Assembly: GCF_009827055.1 (NCBI RefSeq) | Contig: NZ_WUMK01000004.1 | Coordinates: 186,001 to 250,000, forward strand | DNA length: 64,000 bases | Origin: Shinella kummerowiae | GTDB lineage: Bacteria > Pseudomonadota > Alphaproteobacteria > Rhizobiales > Rhizobiaceae | Direction: 5' to 3' | Shown here: positions 10,143 through 21,350 of the stretch, in pieces | How the letters are laid out: every line of letters begins with the position of its first letter | Position numbering within the stretch: position 1 is the first letter of the stretch | The notes under the pieces: model-generated | Seen by the model: the letters and a program-made list of their open reading frames with translations, nothing else | What the model was told of the DNA's origin: nothing | Databases searched by the model: none | Program-made: the position numbers and the translations under genes

Positions 10143-10865
10143 ATGACGGCCAAGCCAATCTACAAACGTGTTCTGCTGAAAGCCTCCGGTGAGGCGCTGA
10201 TGGGATCGCAAGGTTTCGGCATCGATGTCGCGGTCGCCGATCGCATTGCCTCCGACATCGCGGAAGCCCGCGCACTCGGCGTTGAGGTCGGTGTCGTCGT
10301 CGGTGGCGGCAATATCTTCCGCGGTGTGGCCGTCGCATCGAAGGGCGGCGACCGGGTGACCGGCGACCATATGGGCATGCTGGCGACCGTCATCAACGCG
10401 CTGGCGCTCGCAACCTCGCTGCGCAAGCTCGACATCGACACCGTCGTCCTCTCGGCAATCGCCATGCCGGAAATCTGTGAAAGCTTCTCGCAACGCGCGA
10501 CGCTCTACCACCTGTCGCTCGGCCGCGTGGTGATCTTTGCCGGTGGAACCGGCAACCCGTTCTTCACGACCGATTCGGCCGCAGCTTTGCGCGCCGCCGA
10601 AATGGGCGCCGAGGCGATCTTCAAAGGCACACAGGTCGACGGCATCTATTCCGCCGACCCGAAGAAGGATCCGCACGCCACCCGCTTCGACCGCCTGACG
10701 CACAGCGAAGTGCTGGAAAAGGGCCTTGCCGTGATGGACGTCGCCGCCGTTGCGCTGGCGCGCGAAAACCACATTCCGATCATCGTCTTCTCCATCCATG
10801 AAAAGAGCGGCTTTGCCGAAATATTGACCGGTGGCGGACGCGGTACCATCGTAACCGACAACTGA
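10143..10865 (+). CDS. pyrH: UMP kinase
   Basis: Phosphorylates UMP to UDP in pyrimidine nucleotide synthesis. The frame is open upstream to 9951, but that stretch is the tsf terminator; the ATG at 10143 gives the conserved 240-residue PyrH. Amino-acid kinase motifs are visible: KASGEALMG at the phosphate loop, [11 protein letters not shown], and [11 protein letters not shown]. Confidence 0.97.
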   Translation: MTAKPIYKRVLLKASGEALMGSQGFGIDVAVADRIASDIAEARALGVEVGVVVGGGNIFRGVAVASKGGDRVTGDHMGMLATVINALALATSLRKLDIDTVVLSAIAMPEICESFSQRATLYHLSLGRVVIFAGGTGNPFFTTDSAAALRAAEMGAEAIFKGTQVDGIYSADPKKDPHATRFDRLTHSEVLEKGLAVMDVAAVALARENHIPIIVFSIHEKSGFAEILTGGGRGTIVTDN

Positions 10866-10923
10866 TTCTCAGTCGGCGCACGCTGGATGCGTGTGGCCGC
10901 TTTATGAAAACGGGAGTATTCCG

Positions 10924-11484
10924 ATGAGTGAAGGTATTGACCTTAAGGAACTGAAGCGCCGCATGGACGGTGCGATTTCCGCTTACAAGAACGACATCGC
11001 CTCGCTGCGCACCGGCCGCGCCTCGGCCAACGTGCTCGATCCGGTGCAGGTCGAAGCCTATGGTTCGCGCGTGCCGCTGAACCAGGTCGCCAACATTTCC
11101 GTTCCCGAGCCGCGCATGCTGTCGGTGTCCGTCTGGGACAAGGGCATGGTCGGCGCCGTCGAGCGCGGTATCCGCGAATCGAATCTCGGCCTCAACCCGA
11201 TCATCGACGGCCAGAACCTGCGCATTCCGCTGCCGGAACTCAACGAAGAGCGCCGCAAGTCGCTCGTCAAGGTCGCCCACGACTATGCCGAAAAGGCGAA
11301 GGTCGCGATCCGCCATGTGCGCCGCGACGGCATGGACGACCTTAAGAAAGCCGAAAAGGACGGCGATATCGGCCAGGACCTGAGCCGCGCCCAATCCGAA
11401 AAGGTGCAGAAGATGACGGACGAGACGATTTTGGACGTCGATCGCTTGCTTGCCGAGAAGGAAAAGGAAATCATGCAGGTTTAG
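10924..11484 (+). CDS. frr: Ribosome recycling factor
   Basis: Splits post-termination ribosomes together with EF-G. 186 residues from the ATG at 10924 (GGGAG upstream). The family core LRTGRAS and the C-terminal three-helix bundle segment [10 protein letters not shown] are present. It directly follows pyrH and precedes uppS. Confidence 0.97.
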   Translation: MSEGIDLKELKRRMDGAISAYKNDIASLRTGRASANVLDPVQVEAYGSRVPLNQVANISVPEPRMLSVSVWDKGMVGAVERGIRESNLGLNPIIDGQNLRIPLPELNEERRKSLVKVAHDYAEKAKVAIRHVRRDGMDDLKKAEKDGDIGQDLSRAQSEKVQKMTDETILDVDRLLAEKEKEIMQV

Positions 11485-11526
11485 GGCGTTCGCCACCTGC
11501 ATTCATTTCTCTTTTTCGGATTGCTC

Positions 11527-12273
11527 ATGAACCAGCTTTCGCCCAGCACCGTACCGGCCCACGTCGCCATCATCATGGATGGCAATGGGCGCTGGGCGAA
11601 TGCGCGGGGCCTGCCGCGCGCGATGGGTCATCGCAAGGGCGTCGAGGCCGTGCGCGAAGCCGTGCGGACAGCCACCGAGTGTGGCGTTTCCTACCTGACG
11701 CTCTTCGCCTTCTCTTCGGAAAACTGGAGCCGGCCGCAGAGCGAGGTCTCCGACCTGATGGGCCTCCTGAAGACCTTCATCCGGCGCGACCTCGCGGTGC
11801 TGCACCGGCAGAACGTGCGTATCCGCATCATCGGCGACCGGACGAACCTCGCCAGCGACATCCTGCCGCTCCTTCTGGAGGCAGAGGATACGACCCGGAA
11901 CAATACTGGCACGACGCTGGTGATCGCCTTCAACTACGGCGCGCGTGACGAAATCGCCCGCGCCATGCAAACACTCGCCGCTGACGTGGTCGCCGGGCGT
12001 CTTGATCCGCGCGACATCACGCCGGAGCGTATCGGCGCCTCGCTCGATACCGCCGGCATTCCCGACCCCGACCTCATCATCCGCACTAGCGGGGAGGAGC
12101 GGCTGTCGAATTTTCTGCTCTGGCAGGGGGCCTATGCCGAGCTGATGTTCATTCCCGATTTCTGGCCGGATTTTTCGCGCGAGACCTTTCTCGATGCCCT
12201 GTCGCGCTATTCCGCACGCGAGCGCCGGTTCGGCGGCTTGCAGGCGACGAAGACCCTTGCGGTGGGCTCCTGA
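11527..12273 (+). CDS. uppS: Isoprenyl (undecaprenyl) diphosphate synthase
   Basis: Makes the C55 lipid carrier for peptidoglycan and other envelope glycans. The catalytic Asp motif [10 protein letters not shown] and FAFSSENW are present; the C-terminal [12 protein letters not shown] is family typical. ATG 11527 gives 248 residues; a TTG two codons upstream is less likely. Its stop overlaps the cdsA start (TGATG). Confidence 0.96.
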   Translation: MNQLSPSTVPAHVAIIMDGNGRWANARGLPRAMGHRKGVEAVREAVRTATECGVSYLTLFAFSSENWSRPQSEVSDLMGLLKTFIRRDLAVLHRQNVRIRIIGDRTNLASDILPLLLEAEDTTRNNTGTTLVIAFNYGARDEIARAMQTLAADVVAGRLDPRDITPERIGASLDTAGIPDPDLIIRTSGEERLSNFLLWQGAYAELMFIPDFWPDFSRETFLDALSRYSARERRFGGLQATKTLAVGS

Positions 12274-13106
12274 TGCAGACTGAACTGCGCCTGCGCATCC
12301 TTTCCGGCATCGTGCTGGCTATTGTCGTGCTTGCCGCGACCTGGTTCGGCGGCTTTACCTTCCGTCTGCTGGCCTCGGCCATCGGGCTTCTCGTCTATTA
12401 CGAGTGGTCGACGATCACCCGCATGCCCGAGACGGATTTCCGCGCCAATGCCTTCGGCTGGTTCTCGGTCGGCATCATCGCGCTGCTCGTCGTCTTCGGC
12501 ATCGATGAATTCGCGTTGCCGGTGCTGATCGGCGCCACCTTGATCGGCGTCGTCTATGCCTTGGCCCTCAAGGGCAGCGGCTGGCTTGCCGGCGGCATCG
12601 GCTATGCCGGCCTGACGGTGATCTCGCTTGCGGCGATCCGTGGCGACACGGCGAACGGCTTTGCGGCGATGGTCTTCATCTTTGCCGTCGTCTGGGCGAC
12701 GGACATCCTTGCCTATTTCATCGGGCGCGCGATCGGCGGACCGAAACTTGCGCCGCCGATCTCGCCGGGCAAGACCTGGTCCGGGGCCATCGGCGGGGCC
12801 ATCTCGGCCGTCATCGCCGGCACATTGGTCCATATGATCTTCTTCCCGCTGAATGGGCTCTGGATACCGATGATTGCGTTCGTGCTCTCGGTCTTCAGCC
12901 AGGTGGGCGACCTGTTCGAATCCTTTATCAAGCGCCGATTCGGCGTGAAGGACTCGAGCCGCCTCATTCCGGGACATGGTGGCGTTATGGACCGGGTCGA
13001 CGGCCTTGTTTTTGCCTGCTTCGCCGCGTTCCTCATTGCGCTTGGCGACGCGCTCGTGTCAGGTGCCGCAAACGCGCCAGCCGGCGTGTTTCTTTTCGGC
13101 CCGTAA
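12273..13106 (+). CDS. cdsA: Phosphatidate cytidylyltransferase
   Basis: Integral inner-membrane enzyme that makes CDP-diacylglycerol, precursor of all phospholipids. 277 residues with about eight membrane helices. The CdsA signature is visible in the SPGKTWSGAIGG segment and in KDSSRLIPGHGGVMDRVDGL with its paired Asp residues. Confidence 0.95.
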   Translation: MQTELRLRILSGIVLAIVVLAATWFGGFTFRLLASAIGLLVYYEWSTITRMPETDFRANAFGWFSVGIIALLVVFGIDEFALPVLIGATLIGVVYALALKGSGWLAGGIGYAGLTVISLAAIRGDTANGFAAMVFIFAVVWATDILAYFIGRAIGGPKLAPPISPGKTWSGAIGGAISAVIAGTLVHMIFFPLNGLWIPMIAFVLSVFSQVGDLFESFIKRRFGVKDSSRLIPGHGGVMDRVDGLVFACFAAFLIALGDALVSGAANAPAGVFLFGP

Positions 13107-13131
13107 TCGCGAAGACTTAAGGATTGGGATC

Positions 13132-14265
13132 ATGGAAATGCTGGCCGGCTCCGTTGGCTTTGTGACGGGCTATATCATTCCCTTCCTGGTCGTGCTGACA
13201 CTCATCGTCTTCGTGCACGAGATGGGTCACTATCTCGCGGGCCGCTGGTCGGGTATCGGCATCACAGCCTTCTCCGTCGGCTTTGGTCCCGAGATTTTCG
13301 GCTTTAACGACCGGCATGGCACACGCTGGAAGCTTTCCGCGATTCCGCTCGGCGGCTACGTGAAGTTCCTGGGCGATGATGATCCTGCCTCCATTCCGGA
13401 TTACAACTCCGTTGCAGCGCTGCCTGAATCCGTTCGCGCACGCACGTTCCTCGGCGCAGCCCTTTGGAAAAGGGCGGTGACTGTCGCCGCCGGACCAATC
13501 GCCAATTTCGTGCTCGCCATTGCCATCTTTGCCGTGATGTTCGTCATCTATGGCCGGCAGGTTGCCGACCCGATCGTCGCCGAAGTGCGTCCCGGCAGTG
13601 CGGCGGAAGAAGCCGGCGTCCTGCCCGGCGACCTGCTCGTCGCGCTCGATGGCCGCCCCGTGGCGACGTTCGATGACGTGCGCCGTTATGTCAGCGTGCG
13701 TCCGGAGCTGAAGATCACCGTCACCGTCCGCCGTGATGGCACCGATCTCGATCTTCCGGTGGTGCCGAAGCGCGCCGAAATCACCGACCAGTTCGGAAAC
13801 AAGATCGAACTCGGCCAGATCGGCATCGTCACCAACCAGGAGACCGGCAATTTCCGGGTCGTCGAGTATGGTCCGATCGAAGCCGTGGGGCAGGGTGTTC
13901 TGCAAAGCTGGCATATTGTGACAGGCACGTTCGACTATCTGTCGAATCTCGTGACCGGCCGCATGAAGGCCGATCAGCTCGGCGGTCCTATCCGGGTTGC
14001 GCAGGCTTCTGGCCAGATGGCGACGCTCGGTGTTGCCGCATTGCTGCAGCTTGCCGCCGTCCTCTCTGTTTCCATTGGACTTTTGAACCTTATGCCGGTT
14101 CCGGTACTTGATGGCGGCCACCTGATGTTCTATGCGGTGGAGGCCATCCGGGGCAGACCTGTCGGACCCGGGGCGCAGGAGATCGCATTTCGCATCGGCA
14201 TGGCGCTGGTGCTCATGCTGATGGTCTTCGCGACCTGGAACGACATATCGATGCTTCTTGGCTGA
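13132..14265 (+). CDS. rseP: RIP metalloprotease RseP (site-2 protease)
   Basis: Intramembrane zinc protease that cleaves anti-sigma factors and remnant signal peptides. ATG 13132 gives 377 residues; upstream open frame overlaps cdsA and is not used. The zinc motif HEMGH lies in the first membrane helix, a PDZ domain occupies the middle, and NLMPVPVLDGGH in the last part supplies the third zinc ligand. Sits in the usual cdsA-rseP-bamA order. Confidence 0.95.
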   Translation: MEMLAGSVGFVTGYIIPFLVVLTLIVFVHEMGHYLAGRWSGIGITAFSVGFGPEIFGFNDRHGTRWKLSAIPLGGYVKFLGDDDPASIPDYNSVAALPESVRARTFLGAALWKRAVTVAAGPIANFVLAIAIFAVMFVIYGRQVADPIVAEVRPGSAAEEAGVLPGDLLVALDGRPVATFDDVRRYVSVRPELKITVTVRRDGTDLDLPVVPKRAEITDQFGNKIELGQIGIVTNQETGNFRVVEYGPIEAVGQGVLQSWHIVTGTFDYLSNLVTGRMKADQLGGPIRVAQASGQMATLGVAALLQLAAVLSVSIGLLNLMPVPVLDGGHLMFYAVEAIRGRPVGPGAQEIAFRIGMALVLMLMVFATWNDISMLLG

Positions 14266-14504
14266 AAGTTTGCCGGCGCGGCCGGTGAGGATTTGAGGGG
14301 GGCCGCAGCCCGACGTGCAGTCTTGCTAAGGCTCTGTTTACCGTAATGAAACGCATTTAGTGGCCATAGGGTCACTGTTTGAATTGAAGTAAACAGAAAT
14401 TAACGCGTGACCTTGCTTGTATGGCAAAAGCGGTTAAAACGGCAAACGTGACCGGAGTCGGGTGTATGCCTGCCGGGACGTTGAAACGAAGGTAAGTGGT
14501 GAAG

Positions 14505-16865
14505 ATGAAAGCTGGTTCAAACTTTTTGAACGCCGTGTCGGCCGTTGCACTGTCGGCCAGTATGGTAGTCACGGGCGGCTCTTTTGCCACGCTTGTCTCC
14601 GCGACTGCCGCTGAAGCGGCCGTCATCCGCAGCATTCAGGTGCGCGGCGCCGATCGTGTCAGCGCTGATACGGTAAAAGCCAACGTCACGATCACCCCCG
14701 GCAAGAATTTCTCGAACACGGATATCGACGCTTCCGTGCGCCGGCTGTTTGCCACTGGTTACTTCTCCGATGTGAAGATCACCGTTTCCGGTAGCACGCT
14801 CGTCGTCACCGTCAACGAGAACCAGCTGATCAACCAGGTCGTCATCAACGGCAACCGCAAGATCAAGGACGACAAGCTTCTGCCGCAGCTTCGCTCGCAG
14901 TCGCTTGGCCCGTTCAGCCAGACCTCCGTCGAAGCGGACATCCAGACGATCCGCGAAGCCTACGCGAGCATCGGCCGTAGCGACGCGACCGTCACCACGG
15001 AGACCTATCCGCTTGGCAACGGCCGTGTGAACCTCGCTTTCGTCGTTGACGAAGGGGATCGCACGAAGATCTCGCAGATCAATTTCGTCGGCAATCAGGC
15101 CTATAGCAACAGCCGCCTGCAGTCCGTCATCATCACCAAGAAGTCGAACTTCCTGTCGTTCCTGACCCGCAAGGATGTCTATAATCAGGACAAGCTGCGC
15201 GCCGATGAAGAAACGCTGCGCCAGTTCTACTTCAACAATGGTTATGCCGACTTCCGCGTCGTTTCGTCCGAGGCTGTTCTCGATGAGGCAAGCAACGAAT
15301 ATGTCATCACCTTTACGGTCGATGAAGGTCAGCGCTATGACTTCGGTCAGATGAACGTCGAATCGACTGTCGATGGTGTTGATTCTCAAGAACTGCAGGG
15401 GCTCGTTGAATCCCGTCCGGGCAACACGTACCGTGCCAAGGACGTCCAGAGCACGATGTCCGAGATTTCCCAACGGGTCGCGGCGAAAGGCTATCCGTTC
15501 GCCCGCGTCACGCCACGCGGCAACCGCGATCCGAGCACCGGCACGATTGCCGTGGATTATCTGGTCGATCAAGGCGAGCGCGCCTATGTCGAGCGTATTG
15601 AAATCCGTGGCAATACCCGCACGCGTGACTATGTCATTCGTCGCGAGTTCGATATCGGCGAAGGTGACGCCTTCAACCAGGATGTGATTTCGCGCGCGAA
15701 GCGTCGCCTTGAAGCGCTCGGCTATTTCTCGTCCGTCAACATTTCGACGGCGCCCGGCAGCGAAGCCGACCGTGTTGTTGTTGTCGTCGATGTTCAGGAC
15801 CAGTCGACCGGTTCCTTCGGTATCGGCGCGGGTTATGAAACCGGTGACAAGGGCGGCGTGAAGCTCGAGGCTTCGATTGAGGAGAAGAACTTCCTTGGTC
15901 GCGGCCAATATATTCGCGTTGCCGCCGGGACCGGCAAGAATTCCCGCAATTACAACCTTTCGTTCACGGAGCCTTATTTCCTTGGTTATCGCCTGGCGGC
16001 AGGTTTCGATATCTTCAGCGATGAAGACCGTAGCGAAGACTTCTACGACCTGAATACGCGCGGCTTCAACCTGCGTGTGACGGCTCCGATCACGGAAGAC
16101 CTGTCGACCACCTTCCGCTATAGCTATGCAAAGCTGGACTACAAGACCTCGCTGGACTTCGATGATCCGGATGACAGAGAAGAATTGTCCAGCCCGTACT
16201 GGGATGTGGTCAACAATGGTCCTTGGGTGCGTTCCGCAATCGCGCATAGCGTGACGTTCGATACGATTGATGATCGTACGCTGCCGCGTGACGGTATTTT
16301 TGCCCAGGTCACGCAGGAGTTTGCAGGGATCGGCGGAGATTCCGAATACTACAAGATTTCCGGTAAGGCGCGTTACTACCATATGCTTTTGGAAGATGCG
16401 GATGTCATCGGCTCCATCGCGGTCAGTGGCGGTCACATGTGGGGCTTTGGCGACACCAAGGTCTACGACCAGTTTAACTTGTCGGGAAGCGACCTGCGCG
16501 GCTTCGAATCCGCTGGTATCGGCCCGCGGGCAACCTCGACGGGCGACGCGCTCGGCGGCACGACCTTCTTCACGGCTTCTGCAGAAGCATCGTTCCCGCT
16601 GCCGTTCGTGCCGCGTGACGCTGGTTTCCGCGGTGCATTCTTCGCCGATGCCGGCACAGTCTACGGCAACGACGTCAAGATCAACCAGTTTGGCATCGAC
16701 GACAAGGTCAAGGGCACGGACATGACGCTGCGCGCTTCGGTCGGCGCGTCCATCATCTGGGCGTCGCCGTTCGGTCCGCTGCGCTTCGACTATGCGATCC
16801 CGGTCAAGAAGGAAGACTTCGACGAGACGCAGCGCTTCAAGTTCGGCATCGCGACCCAGTTCTAA
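14505..16865 (+). CDS. bamA: Outer membrane assembly factor BamA
   Basis: Core of the BAM complex that inserts beta-barrel proteins. A signal peptide ends near ATAAEA; five POTRA repeats follow, then the Omp85 beta-barrel ending in Phe (IATQF). I place the start at ATG 14505; in-frame GTG codons at 14496 and 14499 would add three residues. About 786 residues, normal length. Upstream 14266-14495 is non-coding and should carry its promoter. Confidence 0.97.
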   Translation: MKAGSNFLNAVSAVALSASMVVTGGSFATLVSATAAEAAVIRSIQVRGADRVSADTVKANVTITPGKNFSNTDIDASVRRLFATGYFSDVKITVSGSTLVVTVNENQLINQVVINGNRKIKDDKLLPQLRSQSLGPFSQTSVEADIQTIREAYASIGRSDATVTTETYPLGNGRVNLAFVVDEGDRTKISQINFVGNQAYSNSRLQSVIITKKSNFLSFLTRKDVYNQDKLRADEETLRQFYFNNGYADFRVVSSEAVLDEASNEYVITFTVDEGQRYDFGQMNVESTVDGVDSQELQGLVESRPGNTYRAKDVQSTMSEISQRVAAKGYPFARVTPRGNRDPSTGTIAVDYLVDQGERAYVERIEIRGNTRTRDYVIRREFDIGEGDAFNQDVISRAKRRLEALGYFSSVNISTAPGSEADRVVVVVDVQDQSTGSFGIGAGYETGDKGGVKLEASIEEKNFLGRGQYIRVAAGTGKNSRNYNLSFTEPYFLGYRLAAGFDIFSDEDRSEDFYDLNTRGFNLRVTAPITEDLSTTFRYSYAKLDYKTSLDFDDPDDREELSSPYWDVVNNGPWVRSAIAHSVTFDTIDDRTLPRDGIFAQVTQEFAGIGGDSEYYKISGKARYYHMLLEDADVIGSIAVSGGHMWGFGDTKVYDQFNLSGSDLRGFESAGIGPRATSTGDALGGTTFFTASAEASFPLPFVPRDAGFRGAFFADAGTVYGNDVKINQFGIDDKVKGTDMTLRASVGASIIWASPFGPLRFDYAIPVKKEDFDETQRFKFGIATQF

Positions 16866-16915
16866 GACGGGCAGTCCAGAACTGCGCAAAACGGACGTTC
16901 TGGAGTCATCGCGTG

Positions 16916-17983
16916 ATGGAACATAACTGGTTTTTTCCGCCCCACGACGGCATTCGTCTGGGCGACCTGGCGATAGCGCTTGGGGCGGAACTCATGGATG
17001 CTGTGCATGCAGACCGCATCGTGCGGAGTGTTTCGCCGGTAAACCGGGCGAAGAGCGGCGATCTCTGTTACATTCTCTCCCGTAAATTCCGCCATGAACT
17101 CGCGACCAGCGAGGCATGCGCGATCCTGTGCGACCGCTCGTTCGTTTCGCTCATTCCGCCTCACATCGCCGTTCTCGTTTCCGCACGCCCACACACCGCT
17201 TTTGCGCGGGCCGGTGAGATGCTGCACCCTGCGGCCATGCGGCCGGAGGTGATAATTTCTGCTCCGGCCGGTATCGCCTCCGGGGCCTATGTCGATCCAG
17301 AAGCGCGCCTCGAAGCCGATGTTTCCGTCGAGCCGATGGCCGTCATCGGCAAGGGCGCCGAGATTGGCGAGGGTACGCGCATCGGCCCAGGGGCAATCAT
17401 CGGCGCGGGTGTCAGGATCGGCCGCAACTGCAGCATCGCTGCGGGTGCGACCGTGCAGTACGCCCTGATCGGCAACGATGTCATCATCCATCCGGGCGCC
17501 CGCATCGGCCAGGACGGGTTCGGCTATGCGCCGGGCCTCAAGCCTGGCATGATCAAGATCGTTCAGATCGGCCGCGTCATCATCCAGGACAATGTGGAAA
17601 TCGGCGCCAACACGACGATCGACCGCGGCACGATGGACGATACGGTGATCGGCGAGGGGACCAAGATCGATAACCAGGTCCAGGTCGGTCACAATGTGCG
17701 CATCGGTCGCCATTGCGGCATCGTCAGCAAGGTCGGCATCGCCGGTAGTACCCGCATTGGCGACGGCGTCATGATCGGCGGTGCATCGGGCATCAATGGT
17801 CATATAACCATTGGCGATGGCGTGCAGATTGCCGCGATGAGCGGTGTCGTCGCCGACATTCCGCCTGGCGAAAAATATGGCGGCGTTCCGGCGCGGCCCA
17901 TGCGTGATTTCCTGCGCGATATGGCGGAGATCGCCATGCGCTCCAGTACTCGAGTCCAGAAAAAGGGGGGCAATGATGAGTGA
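16916..17983 (+). CDS. lpxD: UDP-3-O-(3-hydroxyacyl)glucosamine N-acyltransferase
   Basis: Third step of lipid A synthesis. The 355-residue protein has the N-terminal uridine-binding domain and a left-handed beta-helix of hexapeptide repeats (for example the [16 protein letters not shown] stretch), with the catalytic His in VQVGHNV. GTG 16913 or ATG 16916 can start it. Its 3' end overlaps the start of fabZ. Confidence 0.95.
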   Translation: MEHNWFFPPHDGIRLGDLAIALGAELMDAVHADRIVRSVSPVNRAKSGDLCYILSRKFRHELATSEACAILCDRSFVSLIPPHIAVLVSARPHTAFARAGEMLHPAAMRPEVIISAPAGIASGAYVDPEARLEADVSVEPMAVIGKGAEIGEGTRIGPGAIIGAGVRIGRNCSIAAGATVQYALIGNDVIIHPGARIGQDGFGYAPGLKPGMIKIVQIGRVIIQDNVEIGANTTIDRGTMDDTVIGEGTKIDNQVQVGHNVRIGRHCGIVSKVGIAGSTRIGDGVMIGGASGINGHITIGDGVQIAAMSGVVADIPPGEKYGGVPARPMRDFLRDMAEIAMRSSTRVQKKGGNDE

Positions 17984-18443
17984 AGAGACCAAGGCAACGC
18001 TTGGCGTGGCTGACCTGCGGGAAATCTTGACGCTGCTTCCCCACCGCTATCCCTTCCTCCTCGTCGACAAGATCGTCGAGATCGACGGCGACGAATCGGC
18101 GATCGGCATCAAGAACGTCACGGTCAACGAGCCGCATTTCATGGGGCATTTCCCGGATCATCCGATCATGCCCGGCGTGCTGCTGATCGAGGGCATGGCG
18201 CAGACCGCCGGCGCTATCTGCGCCCGCAAATCGCGTGTCGGCACCAACCTCGTCTACTTCATGACGATCGACAATGCCCGCTTCCGCAAGCCTGTCGTGC
18301 CCGGTGACCGCGTCGAATATCACGTCACGAAGCAGAAGCAGCGCGGCAATATCTGGAAGTTTCATTGCGACGCAAAAGTTGATGGGCAACTGGTCGCGGA
18401 AGCTGATATCGGCGCGATGATCGTGAAAAAGGAAGACGCCTGA
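17976..18443 (+). CDS. fabZ: 3-hydroxyacyl-ACP dehydratase FabZ
   Basis: Hot-dog fold dehydratase of fatty acid elongation. Active-site residues lie in [20 protein letters not shown] (His) and the following EGMAQ (Glu). Tandem ATGs at 17973 and 17976 overlap the lpxD stop; I use the second, giving 155 residues. Placed among lipid A genes because both pathways draw on 3-hydroxyacyl-ACP. Confidence 0.95.
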   Translation: MSEETKATLGVADLREILTLLPHRYPFLLVDKIVEIDGDESAIGIKNVTVNEPHFMGHFPDHPIMPGVLLIEGMAQTAGAICARKSRVGTNLVYFMTIDNARFRKPVVPGDRVEYHVTKQKQRGNIWKFHCDAKVDGQLVAEADIGAMIVKKEDA

Positions 18444-18445
18444 AA

Positions 18446-19258
18446 ATGATTGCCGCCAGCGCGAAGATCCATCCGCTTTCCGTGATCGAGGACGGCGCTG
18501 TCATCGGTGAGAACGTTGTCGTCGGGCCCTTTTGCTATGTGGGACCGAAGGTCGTTCTTCACGATGGCGTGGAACTTCTCGCGCATGCAGTCGTCACCGG
18601 CCGCACGATTGTCGGCCGTGGCTGCCGTGTCTTTTCCAATGCCGTGATCGGCGGCGATCCGCAGAGCCTGCACCATGATGGTGCGGAAACCACCCTTACC
18701 GTCGGCGAGAAGTGCACCTTCCGCGAAGGCGTGACCGTCAACACGGGCACGACCGAAGGTGGCGGCAAGACTGTCATCGGCGACAACAATCTTTTTCTCG
18801 CGAATTCCCATGTGGCGCACGACTGCATTCTGGGCAGCCATATCGTCATGTCGAACAACGTCATGCTTGCCGGCCATGTCACGATCGAGGATCGCGTCAT
18901 TCTCGGCGGCGGCTCCGCGGTGCATCAGTTCACGCGCATTGGCCGCCAGGCGTTCATCGGCGGTCTTTCGGCCGTCTCCTACGACGTGATCCCCTATGGC
19001 ATGCTGAACGGCAATCCCGGCCTTCTGGGCGGACTCAATGTCGTCGGCATGAGCCGTAGCGGCATGGAGAAGGCGACGATCCATCAAGTCCGTCGCGCCT
19101 TCAAGCAGATTTTCGAGGGTGAAGGCTCCATCCGTGTCAACGCCGCCGCGATCCGCGACGAATATGCGGACAGCGAACCGGTCATGCACATTCTCGACTT
19201 CATCGCCGCCGACAGTGATCGTGCACTGTCTTCCCCCAACCGGGGCAACAAGGGCTGA
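18446..19258 (+). CDS. lpxA: UDP-N-acetylglucosamine O-acyltransferase
   Basis: First acylation of lipid A synthesis. 270 residues with an extended hexapeptide beta-helix; the catalytic His is in NSHVAHDC, and the hydrocarbon ruler and C-terminal helices follow. Two bases separate it from fabZ. Confidence 0.96.
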   Translation: MIAASAKIHPLSVIEDGAVIGENVVVGPFCYVGPKVVLHDGVELLAHAVVTGRTIVGRGCRVFSNAVIGGDPQSLHHDGAETTLTVGEKCTFREGVTVNTGTTEGGGKTVIGDNNLFLANSHVAHDCILGSHIVMSNNVMLAGHVTIEDRVILGGGSAVHQFTRIGRQAFIGGLSAVSYDVIPYGMLNGNPGLLGGLNVVGMSRSGMEKATIHQVRRAFKQIFEGEGSIRVNAAAIRDEYADSEPVMHILDFIAADSDRALSSPNRGNKG

Positions 19259-19263
19259 GTGGC

Positions 19264-20142
19264 ATGACGGACGGCCGGCCCGCGCAACGTGACCGGCTGG
19301 CTATTATCGCTGGTGGTGGTCTCCTGCCACGCTATGTCGCCGACGCGGCCCGCGCCCGTGGCGAAAATCCCTATATTCTCGCGCTCACCGACGAGTCCGC
19401 GGACGACTGGTCCGGCTATGATCATCAGGTGATCTCGATCGGCAACTATGCCGGCATCGGCGCGGCGTTCCGCGCCAGGGGAATCGGCCGTGCGGTGCTG
19501 TCCGGCTCCGTCCGCCGCCGCCCCGAATGGCGCGACATCCATGCACCGTTCAAGGCGCTTCTGGCGCTTCCATCCGTTGTTCGCACGCTGCTGAAGGGTG
19601 GCGACGATGCCGTGCTTAAGATGGTTATTCGCCTGATCGAAAGCGAAGGCGTGCGTGTCGTCGGCGCCCATGACATCGTGCCCGACCTCCTGGGAAGCGA
19701 AGGCCCGCTTGGCGCTGTCGCGCCGGATACGGCGGCCGAAGCCGACATCGCCGCCGCCGCCGCCGCCGCACTGGCGCTTGGCCGACTGGACGTAGGGCAG
19801 GGGGCCGTCGCACTTGGCGGCCGCGTGGTCGCGCTAGAAGGAGCGGAGGGCACCGATGCGATGCTGGAGCGCGTGGCGCAACTGCGCGCCTCGGGTCGCA
19901 TCTCCACCCGCCGCAAGGGAGTTCTGGTCAAGCTCTGCAAGCCGGAACAGGATCTCAGGGCAGACCTGCCATCGATCGGTGTCGAGACTTTGCGGCGCGC
20001 CCGCGCCGCCGGCCTCGCCGGTGTCGCCGTGGAGGCAGGACGCTCGCTTGTGCTGGAGCGGGAAGCGCTTGTCGCGGAAGCCGACGCACACGGCCTTTTC
20101 GTGACGGGCATCGTGCCGGGAAGAACGGAGAAACAGCGATGA
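19264..20142 (+). CDS. lpxI: UDP-2,3-diacylglucosamine diphosphatase LpxI
   Basis: Hydrolyses UDP-2,3-diacylglucosamine to lipid X; alphaproteobacteria use LpxI where E. coli uses LpxH. The 292-residue protein starts with the N-terminal IIAGGGLLPRYVADAAR segment and has the C-terminal segment KLCKPEQDLRADLPSIG containing the catalytic Asp region. It overlaps lpxB by four bases. Confidence 0.93.
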   Translation: MTDGRPAQRDRLAIIAGGGLLPRYVADAARARGENPYILALTDESADDWSGYDHQVISIGNYAGIGAAFRARGIGRAVLSGSVRRRPEWRDIHAPFKALLALPSVVRTLLKGGDDAVLKMVIRLIESEGVRVVGAHDIVPDLLGSEGPLGAVAPDTAAEADIAAAAAAALALGRLDVGQGAVALGGRVVALEGAEGTDAMLERVAQLRASGRISTRRKGVLVKLCKPEQDLRADLPSIGVETLRRARAAGLAGVAVEAGRSLVLEREALVAEADAHGLFVTGIVPGRTEKQR

Positions 20143-21320
20143 CCAACCCCGCGCTGAAGGTCGGCATGATCGCCGGCGAGGTATCGGGCGATTTGCTCGG
20201 TGGCGATCTGATAGCAGCCCTACGGGAAGCCCATGGCGGTTCGATCGAGCTTGTCGGCGTGGGTGGCGAGGCGCTGGAGCGGCAGGGGCTCACCTCCCTG
20301 TTCGACTTTTCCGAGCTCTCCATCATGGGCATATCGCAGGTGCTGAAGCGCCTGCCGTCGCTGCTGCGCCGCATCCGCCAGACGGCGGACGCGATCATCG
20401 CCGCGCGCCCGGACGTGCTTGTCATCATCGACAGCCCGGATTTCACCCATCGCGTGGCGCGCCGTGTCCGCAAGGCGCTACCGGACCTCCCGGTGGTCAA
20501 CTATGTCTGCCCGAGCGTCTGGGCCTGGAAGGAAGAGCGCGCGCCGCGCATGCGCGCCTATGTCGATCATGTCCTGGCGCTGCTGCCGTTCGAGCCAGCC
20601 GTCATGGAGCGCCTCGGCGGCCCGGCAACGACCTATGTCGGCCACCGGCTGATCAGCGATCCCGATGTGCAACGGGTGCGCGCGGCACGCCTGGAGCGTA
20701 CGGACGATCAGCCTTCCGGCGCGCGCGTCTGCCTGCTGCTGCCCGGCTCCCGCGCAACCGAGATTACCCGCCTGCTGCCGGCCTTCGGCATGGCAGCGCG
20801 CGAGATGATCGCGCGCAATCCCGCCACCCGCTTTGTGCTGCCGACCGTGCCGCGCCAGGAAGCACTGGTGCGCACATTGACGGCGGACTGGCCGGTGAAG
20901 CCGCACATCACCGTCTCGGCCGATGAAAAATGGCAGGCTTTCGCGGAGGCCGATGCGGCGATCGCGGCCTCAGGCACCGTCATTCTCGAACTGGCGCTGG
21001 CCCGTGTCCCGGTCGTTTCCACCTATCGCTTCGACTGGGTCGCCAATCTCTTTCTCCGCAAGATCAAAATCTGGACCGCGGCGATCCCCAACCTCATTGC
21101 CGACTACACGGTCGTGCCGGAATATCTCAATGAGCAAGTACGCCCAGGCAGCCTCGCACGCTGGTTCGAGCGGCTTTCCTGCGATACGGCCCAACGTCGC
21201 GCCATGCTGGAAGGCTACGACCTCGTGCATGAACGCATGCGAACCATCCGCCCACCCGGCGAAACCGGTGCTACGGTCATCCTCGATCTTCTCGCAACAA
21301 AAAAGCCCGGTCAGAACTGA
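20139..21320 (+). CDS. lpxB: Lipid-A-disaccharide synthase
   Basis: GT19 glycosyltransferase joining lipid X and UDP-diacylglucosamine at the inner membrane. Starts with the nucleotide-binding loop IAGEVSGDLLGGDL and has the conserved CPSVWAWKEER and PGSRATEI segments. 393 residues. Its TGA lies inside the following terminator stem. Confidence 0.96.
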   Translation: MTNPALKVGMIAGEVSGDLLGGDLIAALREAHGGSIELVGVGGEALERQGLTSLFDFSELSIMGISQVLKRLPSLLRRIRQTADAIIAARPDVLVIIDSPDFTHRVARRVRKALPDLPVVNYVCPSVWAWKEERAPRMRAYVDHVLALLPFEPAVMERLGGPATTYVGHRLISDPDVQRVRAARLERTDDQPSGARVCLLLPGSRATEITRLLPAFGMAAREMIARNPATRFVLPTVPRQEALVRTLTADWPVKPHITVSADEKWQAFAEADAAIAASGTVILELALARVPVVSTYRFDWVANLFLRKIKIWTAAIPNLIADYTVVPEYLNEQVRPGSLARWFERLSCDTAQRRAMLEGYDLVHERMRTIRPPGETGATVILDLLATKKPGQN

Positions 21321-21332
21321 CCGGGCTTTTTT
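21298..21332. terminator. Bidirectional terminator between lpxB and gltA
   Basis: Perfect 10-bp stem GCCCGGTCAG (21305-21314) / CTGACCGGGC (21317-21326) with only AA between, flanked by A6 on the left and T6 on the right. It can end both lpxB (plus) and gltA (minus). The lpxB stop codon at 21318-21320 is embedded in it. Confidence 0.93.
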
Positions 21333-21350
21333 CATCTCATCGTCTGGCTA

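Noticed and set aside
14517-16889. 790-codon open frame antisense to bamA
   Set aside because: It mirrors bamA codon by codon, has no ribosome site or family features, and results from G+C-rich third positions; bamA is unmistakable on the other strand.
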